A stretch of DNA of 50,347 bases from the NCBI RefSeq assembly GCF_012641095.1, contig NZ_JAAVSC010000020.1:1-50347 (forward strand). Direction: 5' to 3'. Of the stretch, positions 8,590 through 18,153 are shown in pieces (the stretch's first letter is position 1; each line of letters starts with the position of its first letter). The stretch is from Lactobacillus sp. HBUAS51381 (GTDB lineage: Bacteria; Bacillota; Bacilli; Lactobacillales; Lactobacillaceae). Both the position numbers and the translations under genes were made by a program. Below the pieces are notes generated by a model that had not been told where the DNA came from, did no database searches, and saw only the letters and a program-made list of their open reading frames with translations.

Positions 8590-9531
8590 ATGGTGATGAA
8601 ACAACCTGCAATTGCCTTAGGTACCTGGGCGTGGGGCGATAACGCCTCGAATAAGTATTTTGGTGATACCCTGTCGGCCGAAACGTTAAAGCCGGTCGTC
8701 ACCGCGGGAATGACCCACGGCTTCAATCTCTGGGACACGGCCTACGCTTACGGTCAAGGAACATCGGAGAAACTGGTCGGTGAACTGTTATCGGCGTACC
8801 CGCGGACGGCCTATCAGTTGTCCACAAAGTTTACGCCGCGAATGGCCGGTGATGGTCCGCACGAGATGGCCGACATGCTGGCCGGCAGTCTAAAGCGGCT
8901 GCGGACGGATTACGTTGACCTTTACTGGATTCACAATCCGGATGACGTGGAAAAATGGACGCCGGAACTGATTCCGCTAGTCAAGAGTGGCCAGGTGAAG
9001 CGGGTCGGGGTTTCCAATCATAATTTGGCTCAGATTAAACGGGCCAATGAGATTTTGGGCACCGCCGGCATTCAGATTTCGGCCGTGCAAAACCACTTTA
9101 GTCTGCTCTACCGGTCTTCCGAACAGGCCGGGATCATTGATTACTGTCACCAACACCACATTGATTTCTTTGCCTACATGGTGTTGGAACAGGGTGCCTT
9201 GGCCGGTCACTACGATGTCGACCATCCCTTACCGGCCGGAAGTGAACGGGCCAAGGTCTACAACGCGGTTCTTCCCCAGCTCACCCAATTGACGGCGGCC
9301 ATGCGAACCATCGGGGCCAAGCAACAGGCGTCGATCGCCGAAGTTGCGACGGCCTATGCCCTGGCAAAGGGCACGACGCCGATCATCGGCGTCACGAAGG
9401 AAAAGTATATTGCGAGTGAACTGCGCGCGGAAAGCGTGACATTAACGCCAGCAGAAATCACCCAGCTGGAAACCCTAGCAGCTGCGGCTAAGGTGGATAC
9501 GAAGGGCTTCTGGGAAGCGCCAATGATCTAA
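8590..9531 (+). CDS. Aldo/keto reductase
   Basis: About 313 residues, an NADPH-dependent (alpha/beta)8-barrel oxidoreductase acting on carbonyl compounds. The catalytic set is visible: D and Y in DTAYAYG, K in STKFTPR and H in YWIHNP. The C-terminal part carries the cofactor-binding TTPIIGVTKEKY. The upstream in-frame extension to 8470 is rejected because AAGGAGG at 8572-8578 serves ATG 8590 and a promoter lies between. It is monocistronic, bounded by its own promoter and a strong terminator. The physiological substrate is unknown. Confidence 0.9.
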   Translation: MVMKQPAIALGTWAWGDNASNKYFGDTLSAETLKPVVTAGMTHGFNLWDTAYAYGQGTSEKLVGELLSAYPRTAYQLSTKFTPRMAGDGPHEMADMLAGSLKRLRTDYVDLYWIHNPDDVEKWTPELIPLVKSGQVKRVGVSNHNLAQIKRANEILGTAGIQISAVQNHFSLLYRSSEQAGIIDYCHQHHIDFFAYMVLEQGALAGHYDVDHPLPAGSERAKVYNAVLPQLTQLTAAMRTIGAKQQASIAEVATAYALAKGTTPIIGVTKEKYIASELRAESVTLTPAEITQLETLAAAAKVDTKGFWEAPMI

Positions 9532-9550
9532 AACTAATTTTTTGTAAACT

Positions 9551-9604
9551 AAACAGGCGGTCAACCGCAATCATGGTTTGATGATTGTCGCTGACCGCCT
9601 GTTT
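9551..9604. terminator. Strong bidirectional terminator
   Basis: AAACAGGCGGTCA (9551-9563) and TGACCGCCTGTTT (9592-9604) form a perfect 13-bp stem, with a second small CAATCAT/ATGATTG hairpin in the loop. It can serve both the aldo/keto reductase and the convergent nrdF. Confidence 0.9.
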
Positions 9605-9614
9605 TAGCGTTTGT

Positions 9615-10613
9615 TTATTTATTACGAGGATCTTCGGGATCATCGGGTTCACCGATGTTGTAGTCACTGTCGTTCATGGCCTCAACGTTCCCCAACAGGT
9701 AGCCGTTGCCGACCTGAGAGAAGAAGTCGTGGTTCGCCGTGGACGTTGAAATACCGTTCATGACCACGGGGTTCACGTCCTCAGCCGTATCGGGGAAGAG
9801 GGGATCTTGGCCCAGGTTCATCAGCGCCTTGTTGGCGTTGTAACGAATAAAGGTTAAGACCTGTTCCGTCCAGCCGACTTGGTCGTACAACGTGTGGGTG
9901 TACTTTTCTTCGTTGTCATAGAGCTTGTAGAGAAAGTCGTACATCCAGTCCTTCATCTGTTGTTGTTCGTTGTCGGTCAATTCTTTCATGCCGAGCTGGA
10001 ATTTGTAGCCGATGTAGGTTCCGTGAACGGATTCGTCCCGCAAAATCAACTTGATGATTTCGGCCACGTTGGCCAACTTGTTGTGGCCCAGGTAGTACAG
10101 CGGCGTAAAGAACCCGGAGTAGAACAAGAACGTTTCCAAGAAGACACTGGAAATCTTTTTCTTCAAAGGATGTTCGTCGTCATGATAGAGGTCGAAGATG
10201 CGCTTGGTCTTGTTTTGTAAGAATTCTTCGGAATCACTCCATTGGAAAATCTCATCGATTTCTTCAGGAGTGTTCAACGTTGAAAAAATGGTGGAGTAAC
10301 TCTTCGCGTGGACGGATTCCATGAACTGGATGTTGTTGAGAACCGCCGTTTCGTGGGGGGTCCGAACGTCCCGACGCAGGGCGGCCATCCCGTCTTGTGA
10401 TTGTAGGGTGTCTAACAGCGTCAGTCCGCCGAAGACGTGACCCACGACCCACTGATGGTCGGTGTCCAGCGTCCGCCAGTCGTCCAAGTCGTTGGAGACG
10501 GGAATTCGGGTATCCAGCCAGAATTGTTCCGTTAATTTTTCCCAAGTTGCCTTATCGATTTCATCTGAAACCGCGTTCCAGTTAATCGCCTTGTAATTTT
10601 CAGTTCTTGCCAT
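9615..10613 (-). CDS. nrdF: Class Ib ribonucleotide reductase small subunit NrdF
   Basis: 332 residues. NrdF holds the dimetal-tyrosyl radical cofactor and works with NrdE to make deoxyribonucleotides. Helices with metal ligands are visible in SVHAKSYS and in DESVHGTYIGYKFQ, and the start MARTENYKAINWN is typical. ATG 10613 is chosen because AAGGAG lies just upstream; the open frame extends 20 codons further without a ribosome site. It is the last gene of nrdHEF, about 246 bases after nrdE, a gap long enough to hold separate signals. No nrdI (the flavodoxin that activates the cofactor) is present in the operon. Confidence 0.95.
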   Translation of the reverse strand: MARTENYKAINWNAVSDEIDKATWEKLTEQFWLDTRIPVSNDLDDWRTLDTDHQWVVGHVFGGLTLLDTLQSQDGMAALRRDVRTPHETAVLNNIQFMESVHAKSYSTIFSTLNTPEEIDEIFQWSDSEEFLQNKTKRIFDLYHDDEHPLKKKISSVFLETFLFYSGFFTPLYYLGHNKLANVAEIIKLILRDESVHGTYIGYKFQLGMKELTDNEQQQMKDWMYDFLYKLYDNEEKYTHTLYDQVGWTEQVLTFIRYNANKALMNLGQDPLFPDTAEDVNPVVMNGISTSTANHDFFSQVGNGYLLGNVEAMNDSDYNIGEPDDPEDPRNK

Positions 10614-10859
10614 TGCAGCCACTCCTTTATCTTTTGCCGAGATTCCACCAGCGCGTTGGTCTAAGCTTACCACACTTTGAGCGGGGAACCGTTAAGCGAA
10701 GAGCGGGTGACCACGCGAAATTTATGGGGCAACGCCGTCAAAAGACGATCGGTCGGGTGGTCCCCGCTCTCATTATAATTAAGTTAAAAATTAAGGTGTC
10801 TCTTGTTTCGGATCATATGAAGTTCCGGTGCACCATTGGAAATGCTGATGCCGTCCGTA

Positions 10860-13034
10860 CTAGATAACACAGCTTTCACATTGGTTGGCGCCGACTTCGT
10901 TGTTGTCGTCGGTGAAGGTCCGCACATAGTAGATGGACTTGATACCCTTGCGGTAAGCGTAGTTGCGCAAAATACTCAGGTCCCGCGTGGTCATCTTGTC
11001 CGTCCGCCCGTTCTTCCATTCGTACAGGCCAGCCGGAATGGTTGACCGCATGAACAGGGTGAGACTCATGCCTTGATCCACGTGCTTTTGTGCCGCGGCA
11101 TAGACGTCGATGACCCGCCGCATGTCGGTATCGTAGGCCGATTTGTAGTACGGCATGGTGTCATTGTCCAGGTATGGCGCTGGGTAGTAGATCTTCCCAA
11201 TCTTCTTTTCCTGCCGTTCCTCGATCCGGTTGATAATTGGATGAAGACTGGCGGTGGTGTCGTTGATGTAGGAGATTGAGCCGTTCGGTGCCACGGCCAT
11301 GCGGTTCTGGTGGTACAGGCCATCTTGCATGACCGCCTGCTTCAGTTCAGCCCAATCTGCGGGTGACGGTAACCAGACGTCCTTGAATAGATCTTGGACC
11401 TTGGCCGCAGTTGGCCGCCAGTCGTGTTCCGTGTAGCGATCGAAGTAACTGCCATCGGCATAGGTACTCTTCTCGAAGTTGTGGAACGTTTCGTGACGTT
11501 CCTTGGCAATCTCGTTAGAGGCCTTTAGCGTCCAGTAGTTGAGCAGCATGAAGTAAACGCTGGTGAAGTCGATGCTGTCCTTGGACCCATACATCATGTG
11601 GTTCTTGGCAAAGTAACTGTGCAATCCCATGGCGCCCAGCCCAATCGTGTGGGCTAGTTGGTTCCCCTTTTGGATGGAAGGGACCACGTCGATGTCGGAG
11701 TGGTCGGTGACGAAGGTTAAAGCCCGCACCATCGTTTCCACGGAGTGACCGAAGTCGGGGGAGGTCATCAAGTTCACGATATTGGTGGACCCCAGGTTGC
11801 AGGAAATGTCGGTGCCTTTTTGGATGTATTCTTGCTTGTTGTTGACGGTAGATGGGGTCTGTACCTGCATGATTTCGGAACACAGGTTACTCATCACGAT
11901 GCGACCGTCGATGGGACTCTCGCGGTTCGCCGTATCAATGTTGACGATGTACGGGTAGCCGGATTCCTGTTGTAACTTGCCAATCTCGGTTTCCAGTTCG
12001 CGGGCCTTGAGCTTCTTCTTACGAATGTCGGGGTTGGCCACCATGTTGTCGTATTCCGTGGTGATGTCCACGTAGGCAAACGGCTTGCCGTAGATGCGTT
12101 CGACGTCGTAGGGGCTAAACAGGTACATGTCGGCATCCTGTTCGCAGAGTTCATAGAACTTATCGGGTACCGTGACCCCGAGCGAAAGGGTCTTGAGCCG
12201 AATCTTTTCGTCGGCGTTTTCCTTCTTGGCACTCAAAAAGGCCACAATATCGGGATGGAAGACACTGAGATAAACGACCCCGGCGCCTTGCCGTTGTCCC
12301 AATTGGTTGGAGTAGGAGAAGCTGTCTTCGAGCAACTTCATGACGGGCACGACCCCAGAAGCGGCACCATCAATGTGTTTGATGGGATCACCGGCCCCCC
12401 GGAGGTTGGAGAGGCTAATGCCGACCCCGCCACCGATCCGTGACAGTTGTAGCGCGGAGTTAATCGTCCGGCCAATCGTGTTCATGTCATCCGTCGATTG
12501 AATTAAGAAGCAGGAGACCAGTTCCCCCCGTCGTGACCGGCCGGCGTTTAGGAAGCTCGGCGTCGCGGGTTGGTAGCGTTGGTGAATGATTTCATCGGCG
12601 AGGTCGTGGGCCAGTGTTTGGTCACCGTCACCGAAGTCCAGGGCGTTCATGGCCACCCGGTCGATGAAGTTTTCGAGATAGTAGTCGTTGTCGTCGGTCT
12701 TTAAGGCGTATTGGGCATAGAACTTGTAGGCCGCCATGAAGGACTTGAAGTGAAAGTTCTGGGCCTTTAAGTAGGCGTACAGTTCTTCAATGAAGGCAAA
12801 GGGGTACTGGTCGATCACCTTTTTTTCCACGTAGTTGCCGGCGATTAGGTAGTCGAACCGGTCACGCAGGGAGTCAAACGTCTTGGTGTTGGGAATCACG
12901 TTTTCCTTTAAGAAGGCCTGCAAGGCTTCTTGATCCTTATTCAATGGGATCTGACCATCCACGGGGATGTTAATCTCGTTGTTTAAGTCGTAGTATGTGA
13001 CGTCGCCTAAATTCTTCAAACTCATACTCGTCAT
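10860..13034 (-). CDS. nrdE: Class Ib ribonucleotide reductase large subunit NrdE
   Basis: 724 residues, full length. The catalytic subunit reduces ribonucleoside diphosphates. It shows LVSCFLIQSTDDMNTIG with an active-site cysteine, NLCSEIMQ with the radical-site cysteine, GSISYINDTTASLHPI, and the C-terminal redox pair in CESCVI, which is re-reduced by NrdH. ATG 13034 has AAGGA close upstream; ATG 13025 (start MSLKNLGDV) matches the usual family start and is an alternative. It sits between nrdH and nrdF on the minus strand. Confidence 0.96.
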   Translation of the reverse strand: MTSMSLKNLGDVTYYDLNNEINIPVDGQIPLNKDQEALQAFLKENVIPNTKTFDSLRDRFDYLIAGNYVEKKVIDQYPFAFIEELYAYLKAQNFHFKSFMAAYKFYAQYALKTDDNDYYLENFIDRVAMNALDFGDGDQTLAHDLADEIIHQRYQPATPSFLNAGRSRRGELVSCFLIQSTDDMNTIGRTINSALQLSRIGGGVGISLSNLRGAGDPIKHIDGAASGVVPVMKLLEDSFSYSNQLGQRQGAGVVYLSVFHPDIVAFLSAKKENADEKIRLKTLSLGVTVPDKFYELCEQDADMYLFSPYDVERIYGKPFAYVDITTEYDNMVANPDIRKKKLKARELETEIGKLQQESGYPYIVNIDTANRESPIDGRIVMSNLCSEIMQVQTPSTVNNKQEYIQKGTDISCNLGSTNIVNLMTSPDFGHSVETMVRALTFVTDHSDIDVVPSIQKGNQLAHTIGLGAMGLHSYFAKNHMMYGSKDSIDFTSVYFMLLNYWTLKASNEIAKERHETFHNFEKSTYADGSYFDRYTEHDWRPTAAKVQDLFKDVWLPSPADWAELKQAVMQDGLYHQNRMAVAPNGSISYINDTTASLHPIINRIEERQEKKIGKIYYPAPYLDNDTMPYYKSAYDTDMRRVIDVYAAAQKHVDQGMSLTLFMRSTIPAGLYEWKNGRTDKMTTRDLSILRNYAYRKGIKSIYYVRTFTDDNNEVGANQCESCVI

Positions 13035-13084
13035 CTCTTCCTTCTTTTTTAGTTGTGAACTATTCTAGGGCTGGATTAGCGATT

Positions 13085-13121
13085 TAAATAAAAATGAGTT
13101 TGGGACAAATCACCCAAACTC
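13085..13121 (-). terminator. Hairpin terminator/attenuator between nrdH and nrdE
   Basis: GAGTTTGGG (13096-13104) and CCCAAACTC (13113-13121) form a perfect 9-bp stem. On the minus strand it is followed by ATTTTTATTT, the layout of an intrinsic terminator downstream of nrdH and upstream of nrdE. It may lower nrdEF expression relative to nrdH. Confidence 0.7.
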
Positions 13122-13217
13122 GTTGTTGTTTCCAGGTCTACAAGTGATAAAGCCAGGGGACACTGGTTCGCGTCATACGCGCCAGTATGCCGCCTCGGGA
13201 GTTACGGGTGACCTGAG

Positions 13218-13445
13218 TTAGCCCGCAATCTTGGTCAATTGGTCTGGCCGGAAGCCGTAAAAGGCAGGAATTCCGGATGCTTCAATAACTGGAACGGCTT
13301 GAAAACCGTGTTCCTTGAGGTAGGAGACATATTCTGGATTTTGATTAATGTTCCGTTCTTCGAATTCCACGTTGTGTTCGCTGAGAAAACGCTTTGTCAT
13401 CTTGCATTGCATGCAATTATTCTTTGAGTAAACTGTTACTTTCAT
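13218..13445 (-). CDS. nrdH: Glutaredoxin-like protein NrdH
   Basis: 75 residues, the usual NrdH size. The redox motif C11-M-Q-C14 follows the first strand (MKVTVYSKNN), and the C-terminal half has the family FQAVPVI and SGIPAFYGFRPDQL segments. NrdH is the thioredoxin-reductase-dependent electron donor of class Ib NrdEF. ATG 13445 is chosen because AAGGGA at 13461-13456 is about ten bases upstream; GTG 13454 would overlap that site. First gene of the operon, with two NrdR-type boxes about 80-120 bases upstream. Confidence 0.94.
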   Translation of the reverse strand: MKVTVYSKNNCMQCKMTKRFLSEHNVEFEERNINQNPEYVSYLKEHGFQAVPVIEASGIPAFYGFRPDQLTKIAG

Positions 13446-13521
13446 TGTTGCCACATCCCTTAACTTTCGTTGTCAATGAGTTAAGTGTACACCAGATATA
13501 GAAAATAGCAATCAAAAAAAG

Positions 13522-13567
13522 CACCACATTTGGTAGTTGGGCCATACAATAACCACCAAATATAGTG
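13522..13567 (-). promoter_or_regulatory. Pair of NrdR-type boxes upstream of nrdH
   Basis: Box one at 13554-13567 reads CACTATATTTGGTG on the minus strand, close to the NrdR consensus (CACTATATATTGTG-like). Box two at 13522-13535 is a weaker palindrome, TACCAAATGTGGTG. Their centres are 32 bp apart, about three helical turns, the spacing known for cooperative NrdR binding. ATP/dATP-sensing NrdR would repress nrdHEF here. Confidence 0.65.
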
Positions 13568-13644
13568 CTTTGCGCGTTAAAATTATTTTTCCTGTTTTCC
13601 GTCAAAAATCTAGGGTAAAATAGACCTAAAAGGTGGCGGAGAAC

Positions 13645-14247
13645 TTGACTAATCACTATTATACACAAAATCCAGATGTTTTACACGAAGAACACCATTG
13701 GCCGTTTACCCTCTTAGGCAACGAATTGTTGTTTACCACCGACAACGGGGTCTTCTCCAAGAATCGCGTGGACTACGGGTCACGGGCGTTGCTGAATGCT
13801 TTTAATGCCACTAAGACGCCGGCTGGTCCCTGGTTGGACCTCGGGACGGGATACGGTCCCATCGGGCTAGCGTTGGCGAAGAAGTGGCCAGAACGGCAGG
13901 TGACCATGGTGGACGTTAACGAGTTGGCCTTGGATCTGGCGCGGCAGAATGCCGTGGCTAATCAGATTGAAAACGTTGAAATCAAGACGTCAGATATTTA
14001 CGAACACGTCACACAGCGTTACGCCGCTATCCTAACGAACCCCCCCGTTCGCGCGGGCAAACAAGTGGTCACGGCCATGTTAACCGGTGCCAAGGAACAC
14101 CTCCTCCCCGGGGGGACGTTAACGGTGGTACTTCAGAAGAAACAGGGGGCCCCATCCGCCGAGAAGAACATGCAAGCGACCTTTGGCAACTGCGAGATTA
14201 TTAAAAAAGACAAGGGTTATTATATCCTAGAAAGCACGTTACGTTAA
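13645..14247 (+). CDS. Class I SAM-dependent methyltransferase, RsmC/RlmG-like
   Basis: 200 residues. It has the SAM-binding loop LDLGTGYGPIG, the acidic strand end VDVNELALDLA, and the catalytic NPPVRAG, a variant of the N-P-P-Y/F motif of N2-guanine rRNA methyltransferases. Lactobacillus homologs are annotated as 16S rRNA methyltransferases; the exact base modified is not certain. TTG 13645 gives the family start MTNHYYTQNPDV and has GGTGGCGGAG upstream; GTG 13633 would add four residues. Next gene is tadA, 30 bases on, probably co-transcribed. Confidence 0.85.
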   Translation: MTNHYYTQNPDVLHEEHHWPFTLLGNELLFTTDNGVFSKNRVDYGSRALLNAFNATKTPAGPWLDLGTGYGPIGLALAKKWPERQVTMVDVNELALDLARQNAVANQIENVEIKTSDIYEHVTQRYAAILTNPPVRAGKQVVTAMLTGAKEHLLPGGTLTVVLQKKQGAPSAEKNMQATFGNCEIIKKDKGYYILESTLR

Positions 14248-14277
14248 GGACCATTTGATTAAGAAGGGAGGGGTTCG

Positions 14278-14799
14278 ATGCGTGACACTTCCTATTCACC
14301 GCTACAGCGACATTACATGACAGAAGCCCTGTTTGAGGCCGACCAAGCCGGTCTGATCGGTGAGGTGCCGATTGGTGCGGTCATTGTGCACGATGGCCAG
14401 ATTGTGGGGCGCGGGCATAATTTAAGAGAACACGCCAACGATGCGACGTTACATGCCGAAGTTCGGGCGATCGAAGAGGCCTGTGCGACGCTCAAGAGTT
14501 GGCGGTTGGAGGACTGTCAGCTCTACGTGACGATTGAACCCTGCCTGATGTGCAGTGGGGCCATTATCAATGCACGAATTCCGGAAGTCTTCTACGGCGC
14601 CAGAGACCCCAAGGCCGGCGCCGTGGATAGCCTGTATCAGACGTTGACCGATACGCGGTTGAATCACACGGTGACCGTCCACGAGGGCTTGATGGCCAAG
14701 GATGCCGGTGAGCGCATGGTGGCTTTCTTCAAGGCCGCACGGCAACGGCAGAAGGCGGCCAAGAAAGCGCGTAAGGCGAAAAAGGCGGGCCAAAATTAA
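14278..14799 (+). CDS. tadA: tRNA-specific adenosine deaminase TadA
   Basis: 173 residues. TadA converts A34 of tRNA-Arg(ACG) to inosine. Zinc ligands and the catalytic glutamate are in H59-A-E61 and P88-C89-L-M-C92 (TIEPCLMCSGAI). The C-terminus is a lysine-rich tail. AGGGAGGGG stands seven bases before ATG 14278. The order tadA, SRP RNA, dnaX is a widely conserved Firmicutes arrangement. Confidence 0.95.
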   Translation: MRDTSYSPLQRHYMTEALFEADQAGLIGEVPIGAVIVHDGQIVGRGHNLREHANDATLHAEVRAIEEACATLKSWRLEDCQLYVTIEPCLMCSGAIINARIPEVFYGARDPKAGAVDSLYQTLTDTRLNHTVTVHEGLMAKDAGERMVAFFKAARQRQKAAKKARKAKKAGQN

Positions 14800-14807
14800 C
14801 CAACGGC

Positions 14808-14836
14808 TAGACAGGCCCTGCGAATCATGATACACT
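14808..14836 (+). promoter_or_regulatory. Promoter of the SRP RNA gene
   Basis: TAGACA (14808-14813), 17-base spacer, TACACT (14831-14836); transcription would begin near 14843. Confidence 0.7.
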
Positions 14837-14842
14837 AGTCAT

Positions 14843-14940
14843 TGCCGTTAAGGCCTTGAAGCAAGGGCGGACTTACGAACTGTGTCAGGTCCGGAAGGAA
14901 GCAGCACTAAGTTTGTGTCGCTTTGTGCTTCAAGTTTATG
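14843..14940 (+). ncRNA. ffs: Signal recognition particle RNA, small bacterial (4.5S-like) type
   Basis: The conserved Ffh-binding helix 8 core GTCAGGTCCGGAAGGAAGCA is at 14884-14903. CTTGAAGCA (14855-14863) pairs perfectly with TGCTTCAAG (14926-14934), closing a long rod. Size and position before dnaX match the small SRP RNA. A promoter lies upstream and a terminator follows. The exact ends are estimates. Confidence 0.93.
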
Positions 14941-14951
14941 AGTAATTAACC

Positions 14952-14980
14952 AACTCTCAGTCGTTGACTGGGAGTTTTTT
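14952..14980 (+). terminator. SRP RNA terminator
   Basis: AACTCTCAGTC pairs with GACTGGGAGTT around a short loop and six T residues follow. Confidence 0.85.
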
Positions 14981-15066
14981 CGTCCACCGAATTTTTCCGA
15001 AATGGGTCGGCTGGCTGGCCGCACGCCGTTGGAGATTAATTTCCCCTAAAACCGGTTGAACAATCC

Positions 15067-15096
15067 GTGACAGATGGTAGGGAAAAAGGCTATAAT
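15067..15096 (+). promoter_or_regulatory. dnaX promoter
   Basis: GTGACA (15067-15072), 18-base spacer, perfect TATAAT (15091-15096), then a GAAAGGA ribosome site before ATG 15145. Confidence 0.65.
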
Positions 15097-15144
15097 TATG
15101 AACAGCGAATTTAACAGGAATTATAGAAGAAAGGAACGGATTGC

Positions 15145-16902
15145 ATGGCTTATCAAGCACTCTATCGGGTCTGGCGCCCACAGCGTTTCGATGACATGAT
15201 CGGGCAAGAAGTGATTACCCGAACGTTGAAGAATGCCATCACGACCAATCAAATTAGTCACGCGTACCTCTTTGCGGGGCCCCGGGGAACCGGGAAGACT
15301 TCGGCCGCTAAGATCTTTGCCAAGGCAATCAACTGTCATCACCAGGTTGACGGTGAACCTTGTAACGAATGTGAGACCTGTAAGGCCATCACGGCGGGCA
15401 CGTTGAACGACGTGATTGAAATCGATGCGGCCTCCAATAACGGGGTCGAAGAGATTCGCGATATTCGTGATAAGGTGAAATATGCGCCCACGGTGGCCGA
15501 CTACAAGGTCTACATCATTGATGAAGTGCACATGCTGTCGACGGGGGCCTTCAACGCCCTACTGAAGACGTTGGAGGAACCGCCGGCTAACGTGATCTTT
15601 ATTCTCGCCACGACGGAGCCACACAAGATTCCCGCCACGATTATCTCGCGGACCCAACGCTTTGATTTCAAACGCATTGCGGCCAACGATAGCTACGACC
15701 GGATGATCTACATTCTGAAACAAAAGAACGTTACCTACGATGATCAGGCCGTTAAGGTGATTGCCAAGGCCGCCGAGGGCGGGATGCGGGATGCCCTGAG
15801 CATTCTGGATCAGGCCCTGTCCTTTGGCGATAACGAGATCACGTTGGACAACGCGCTACTGGTGACCGGGAGCGTGACGCACGAGCTGTTAGCGACCTAT
15901 ATCGCGCAGGTTCTGGCCGGTGACACCAAGGCCGCCTTGGCAAGCCTACAGTCCGTCTTAGAGGCGGGTAAGGATGCCGAGCGGTTTACCGAGGATATCA
16001 TCGGTTATTCACGCGACCTCTTACTCTATCAACAGGCTCCTCAGATGGTGGAGGAAGCCGAGATGGGCAGTGTGAGCGCGGACTTTCAGGCGTTGGCCAA
16101 ACAGACGCCGGCGCAGACCATGTACGCCATGATTAATGAATTAAATGCCATCCAGCAACAGATGCGCTTCACCACTCATCCCGATGTTTATTTGGAAATC
16201 TTGACCATTAAATTGGCCGAGATTGGCCGGCAGAAGGGTTCGGCGCCAGTCGCTACGGCCAGTGCGCCTGCCCCTGATGCGGCTGCGCCAGCGCCAACAC
16301 AAGCGGCTGGTTCGGCTGAGGTCAGTGAACTACAGCACGAGATTGACCAATTGCGCTCGGCCGTTAAGCAACTGGAGCAAGCACCCGCACAGACGACGGC
16401 TGCTCCGGCTAAGGCGAAGCCACGGGTCACCAAGTCGCCGGCGGCCAAGGAAGTCAACTTGGCCAAGATTTATCCGGTACTGGGTTCGGCGACCCGAGAA
16501 AAATTGAATCAACTCCAGGAAGTCTGGCCGGACCTGCTCAATAGCCTGACCGTGACACAACGGGCAGTCATGAAGGTCTCTCAGCCCGTGGCGGCCGCCA
16601 ATTCCGGGGTTATTGTGGCTTTTGACTATTCATTTCTGTACCAGCGGGCGACGACGGACCATGAGCTGACCGATGCCTTGGAAAACGGTCTCGATCGGAT
16701 GATTGGTTCGGCCCTACCGGTAGTCTTTGTGCCGAAGGATGAGTGGCCGGTGATTCGTAAGAACTATCTGACCGCCCACAAGGACGAGCTACAGGCGACT
16801 GGCGACAGTGTAGCGGAACCGGCCAAACCAGCGGCCAATCCGGTGGTCACTAAAGCCGAAGCATTATTTGGTAAAAACATTGTTGACGTTAAACAAGATT
16901 AA
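15145..16902 (+). CDS. dnaX: DNA polymerase III subunit gamma/tau
   Basis: 585 residues. The clamp-loader ATPase has Walker A GPRGTGKT, a four-cysteine zinc knuckle (C..C..C..C near 64-79), Walker B with DEVHMLS, and the sensor SRTQRF. After about residue 365 comes a low-complexity Ala/Pro/Thr linker and then the tau C-terminal domain. No obvious A-AAA-AAG slippery site for a gamma form was seen. It starts the dnaX-ybaB-recR-yaaL operon, with small gaps between genes. Confidence 0.96.
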   Translation: MAYQALYRVWRPQRFDDMIGQEVITRTLKNAITTNQISHAYLFAGPRGTGKTSAAKIFAKAINCHHQVDGEPCNECETCKAITAGTLNDVIEIDAASNNGVEEIRDIRDKVKYAPTVADYKVYIIDEVHMLSTGAFNALLKTLEEPPANVIFILATTEPHKIPATIISRTQRFDFKRIAANDSYDRMIYILKQKNVTYDDQAVKVIAKAAEGGMRDALSILDQALSFGDNEITLDNALLVTGSVTHELLATYIAQVLAGDTKAALASLQSVLEAGKDAERFTEDIIGYSRDLLLYQQAPQMVEEAEMGSVSADFQALAKQTPAQTMYAMINELNAIQQQMRFTTHPDVYLEILTIKLAEIGRQKGSAPVATASAPAPDAAAPAPTQAAGSAEVSELQHEIDQLRSAVKQLEQAPAQTTAAPAKAKPRVTKSPAAKEVNLAKIYPVLGSATREKLNQLQEVWPDLLNSLTVTQRAVMKVSQPVAAANSGVIVAFDYSFLYQRATTDHELTDALENGLDRMIGSALPVVFVPKDEWPVIRKNYLTAHKDELQATGDSVAEPAKPAANPVVTKAEALFGKNIVDVKQD

Positions 16903-16922
16903 ACCTTGAAAGGATGATTACG

Positions 16923-17240
16923 ATGCGGAACATGGGAAATATGGGGAACATGATGAAACAGATGCGCCAGATGCAAAAGAAAATGGAAGAGGACCAAGCG
17001 AATTTAAACGCCCAATCCTTTACCGGGACCTCACCGGACGACTTGGTACACGCCACCTTTACCGGTGACCGGAAGATGACCGATCTGACTATCAAGCTGG
17101 AAGCCATCGATCCCGACGATCCTGACATGCTGGCCGACCTGGTCTTGGCCGCCGTTAACGATGCGTTAACCAAGGTTGACCAGACCACGAAGCAGTCGTT
17201 AGGGAAGTACACCCAAGGGATGAATATTCCTGGAATGTAA
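16923..17240 (+). CDS. YbaB/EbfC nucleoid-associated protein
   Basis: 105 residues, methionine-rich at the N-terminus ([18 protein letters not shown]), then the alpha-beta-alpha dimerising DNA-binding fold and a GMNIPGM tail. ATG 16923 is used because AAAGG at 16909-16913 is then properly spaced; ATG 16914 touches it. It lies between dnaX and recR as in most bacteria and probably affects nucleoid structure or repair. Confidence 0.94.
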   Translation: MRNMGNMGNMMKQMRQMQKKMEEDQANLNAQSFTGTSPDDLVHATFTGDRKMTDLTIKLEAIDPDDPDMLADLVLAAVNDALTKVDQTTKQSLGKYTQGMNIPGM

Positions 17241-17260
17241 GGCAGAAAGGACGTTGTGAC

Positions 17261-17860
17261 ATGCAGTATCCAGAACCCATTGCGCAGTTGATTGACAGTT
17301 ACATGAAGCTGCCGGGCATCGGGCAAAAGTCGGCAACCCGGCTGGCCTTCTTTACCATTGATATGGCGGACGATGATGTCACGGCGTTTTCCAAGGCGTT
17401 GGTCTCGGCCAAACGCGACCTGCACTATTGCTCAATCTGTGGGAACATCACCGAAAGTGACCCGTGTGCCATCTGTGCGGACAAGACCCGCGATCAGAGC
17501 CACGTCTTGGTGGTGGAGCAGGCCAAGGACATCATGGTGATGGAAAAAATGAAGGAATATCATGGCCTGTATCACGTTCTCCACGGAGTTATGTCACCGA
17601 TTGAAGGCAAGGGCCCGGAAGACTTGAACATTACCAGTCTGATCAATCGGTTACAGAAGAATCCCGAGATGAAGGAAGTTATCATTGCCACCAACGCCAC
17701 CCCTGAGGGCGAGGCCACGGCGATGTACTTGTCCCGGTTAATCAAGCCGGCGGGCATCAAGGTGACGCGTTTAGCGCACGGCCTGTCCGTGGGAAGTGAC
17801 ATCGAATACGCTGACGAAATGACGCTGTTTAAGGCCGTTGAAGGCCGAACGGAAATGTAG
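17261..17860 (+). CDS. recR: Recombination mediator RecR
   Basis: 199 residues, full length. An N-terminal helix-hairpin-helix ([14 protein letters not shown]), a four-cysteine zinc finger ([16 protein letters not shown]), a Toprim domain ([13 protein letters not shown], then [12 protein letters not shown]) and the C-terminal Walker-B-like region. RecR works with RecF/RecO to load RecA at gaps. AGAAAGGA precedes the ATG. Confidence 0.97.
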   Translation: MQYPEPIAQLIDSYMKLPGIGQKSATRLAFFTIDMADDDVTAFSKALVSAKRDLHYCSICGNITESDPCAICADKTRDQSHVLVVEQAKDIMVMEKMKEYHGLYHVLHGVMSPIEGKGPEDLNITSLINRLQKNPEMKEVIIATNATPEGEATAMYLSRLIKPAGIKVTRLAHGLSVGSDIEYADEMTLFKAVEGRTEM

Positions 17861-17871
17861 GGGGCATTCAT

Positions 17872-18123
17872 ATGTTTGGACGAAAGAAACGGCAGTTACC
17901 CCGGTTAAAGGCGGCCTACGATGAGCAGCTGTTACTGGCCATCGATGACGCTAAGGACCGGTGGGATCACGCCAAGCAGACGGAAGAAGCCATTGCCGAT
18001 GCCGACAATGAAATGACGGCCAATACCGCGCTGGCACGGCAGACGTATCTGTTTCTCTACCGCGAAGCGCGCCGTCGTCAGGTTAAAGGCAAGCACATTT
18101 CGGCGGCGGTGTTTAGGGACTAG
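17872..18123 (+). CDS. YaaL-family DUF2508 protein
   Basis: 83 residues, highly charged and helical. It matches the small DUF2508 proteins that follow recR in Firmicutes, with the typical DDAKDRWDHAKQTEEAI and FLYREARRR segments. The function is unknown. It starts 11 bases after recR and ends the operon at a strong terminator. In related genomes tmk usually lies close downstream; here it is 8.4 kb away. Confidence 0.88.
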   Translation: MFGRKKRQLPRLKAAYDEQLLLAIDDAKDRWDHAKQTEEAIADADNEMTANTALARQTYLFLYREARRRQVKGKHISAAVFRD

Positions 18124-18153
18124 TTGGTGCTTGACACATTAGTTAGAAATTCG

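Noticed and set aside
15145-16902. Programmed frameshift producing DnaX gamma
   Set aside because: No run of A with a following hairpin was found at the expected place near codon 430.
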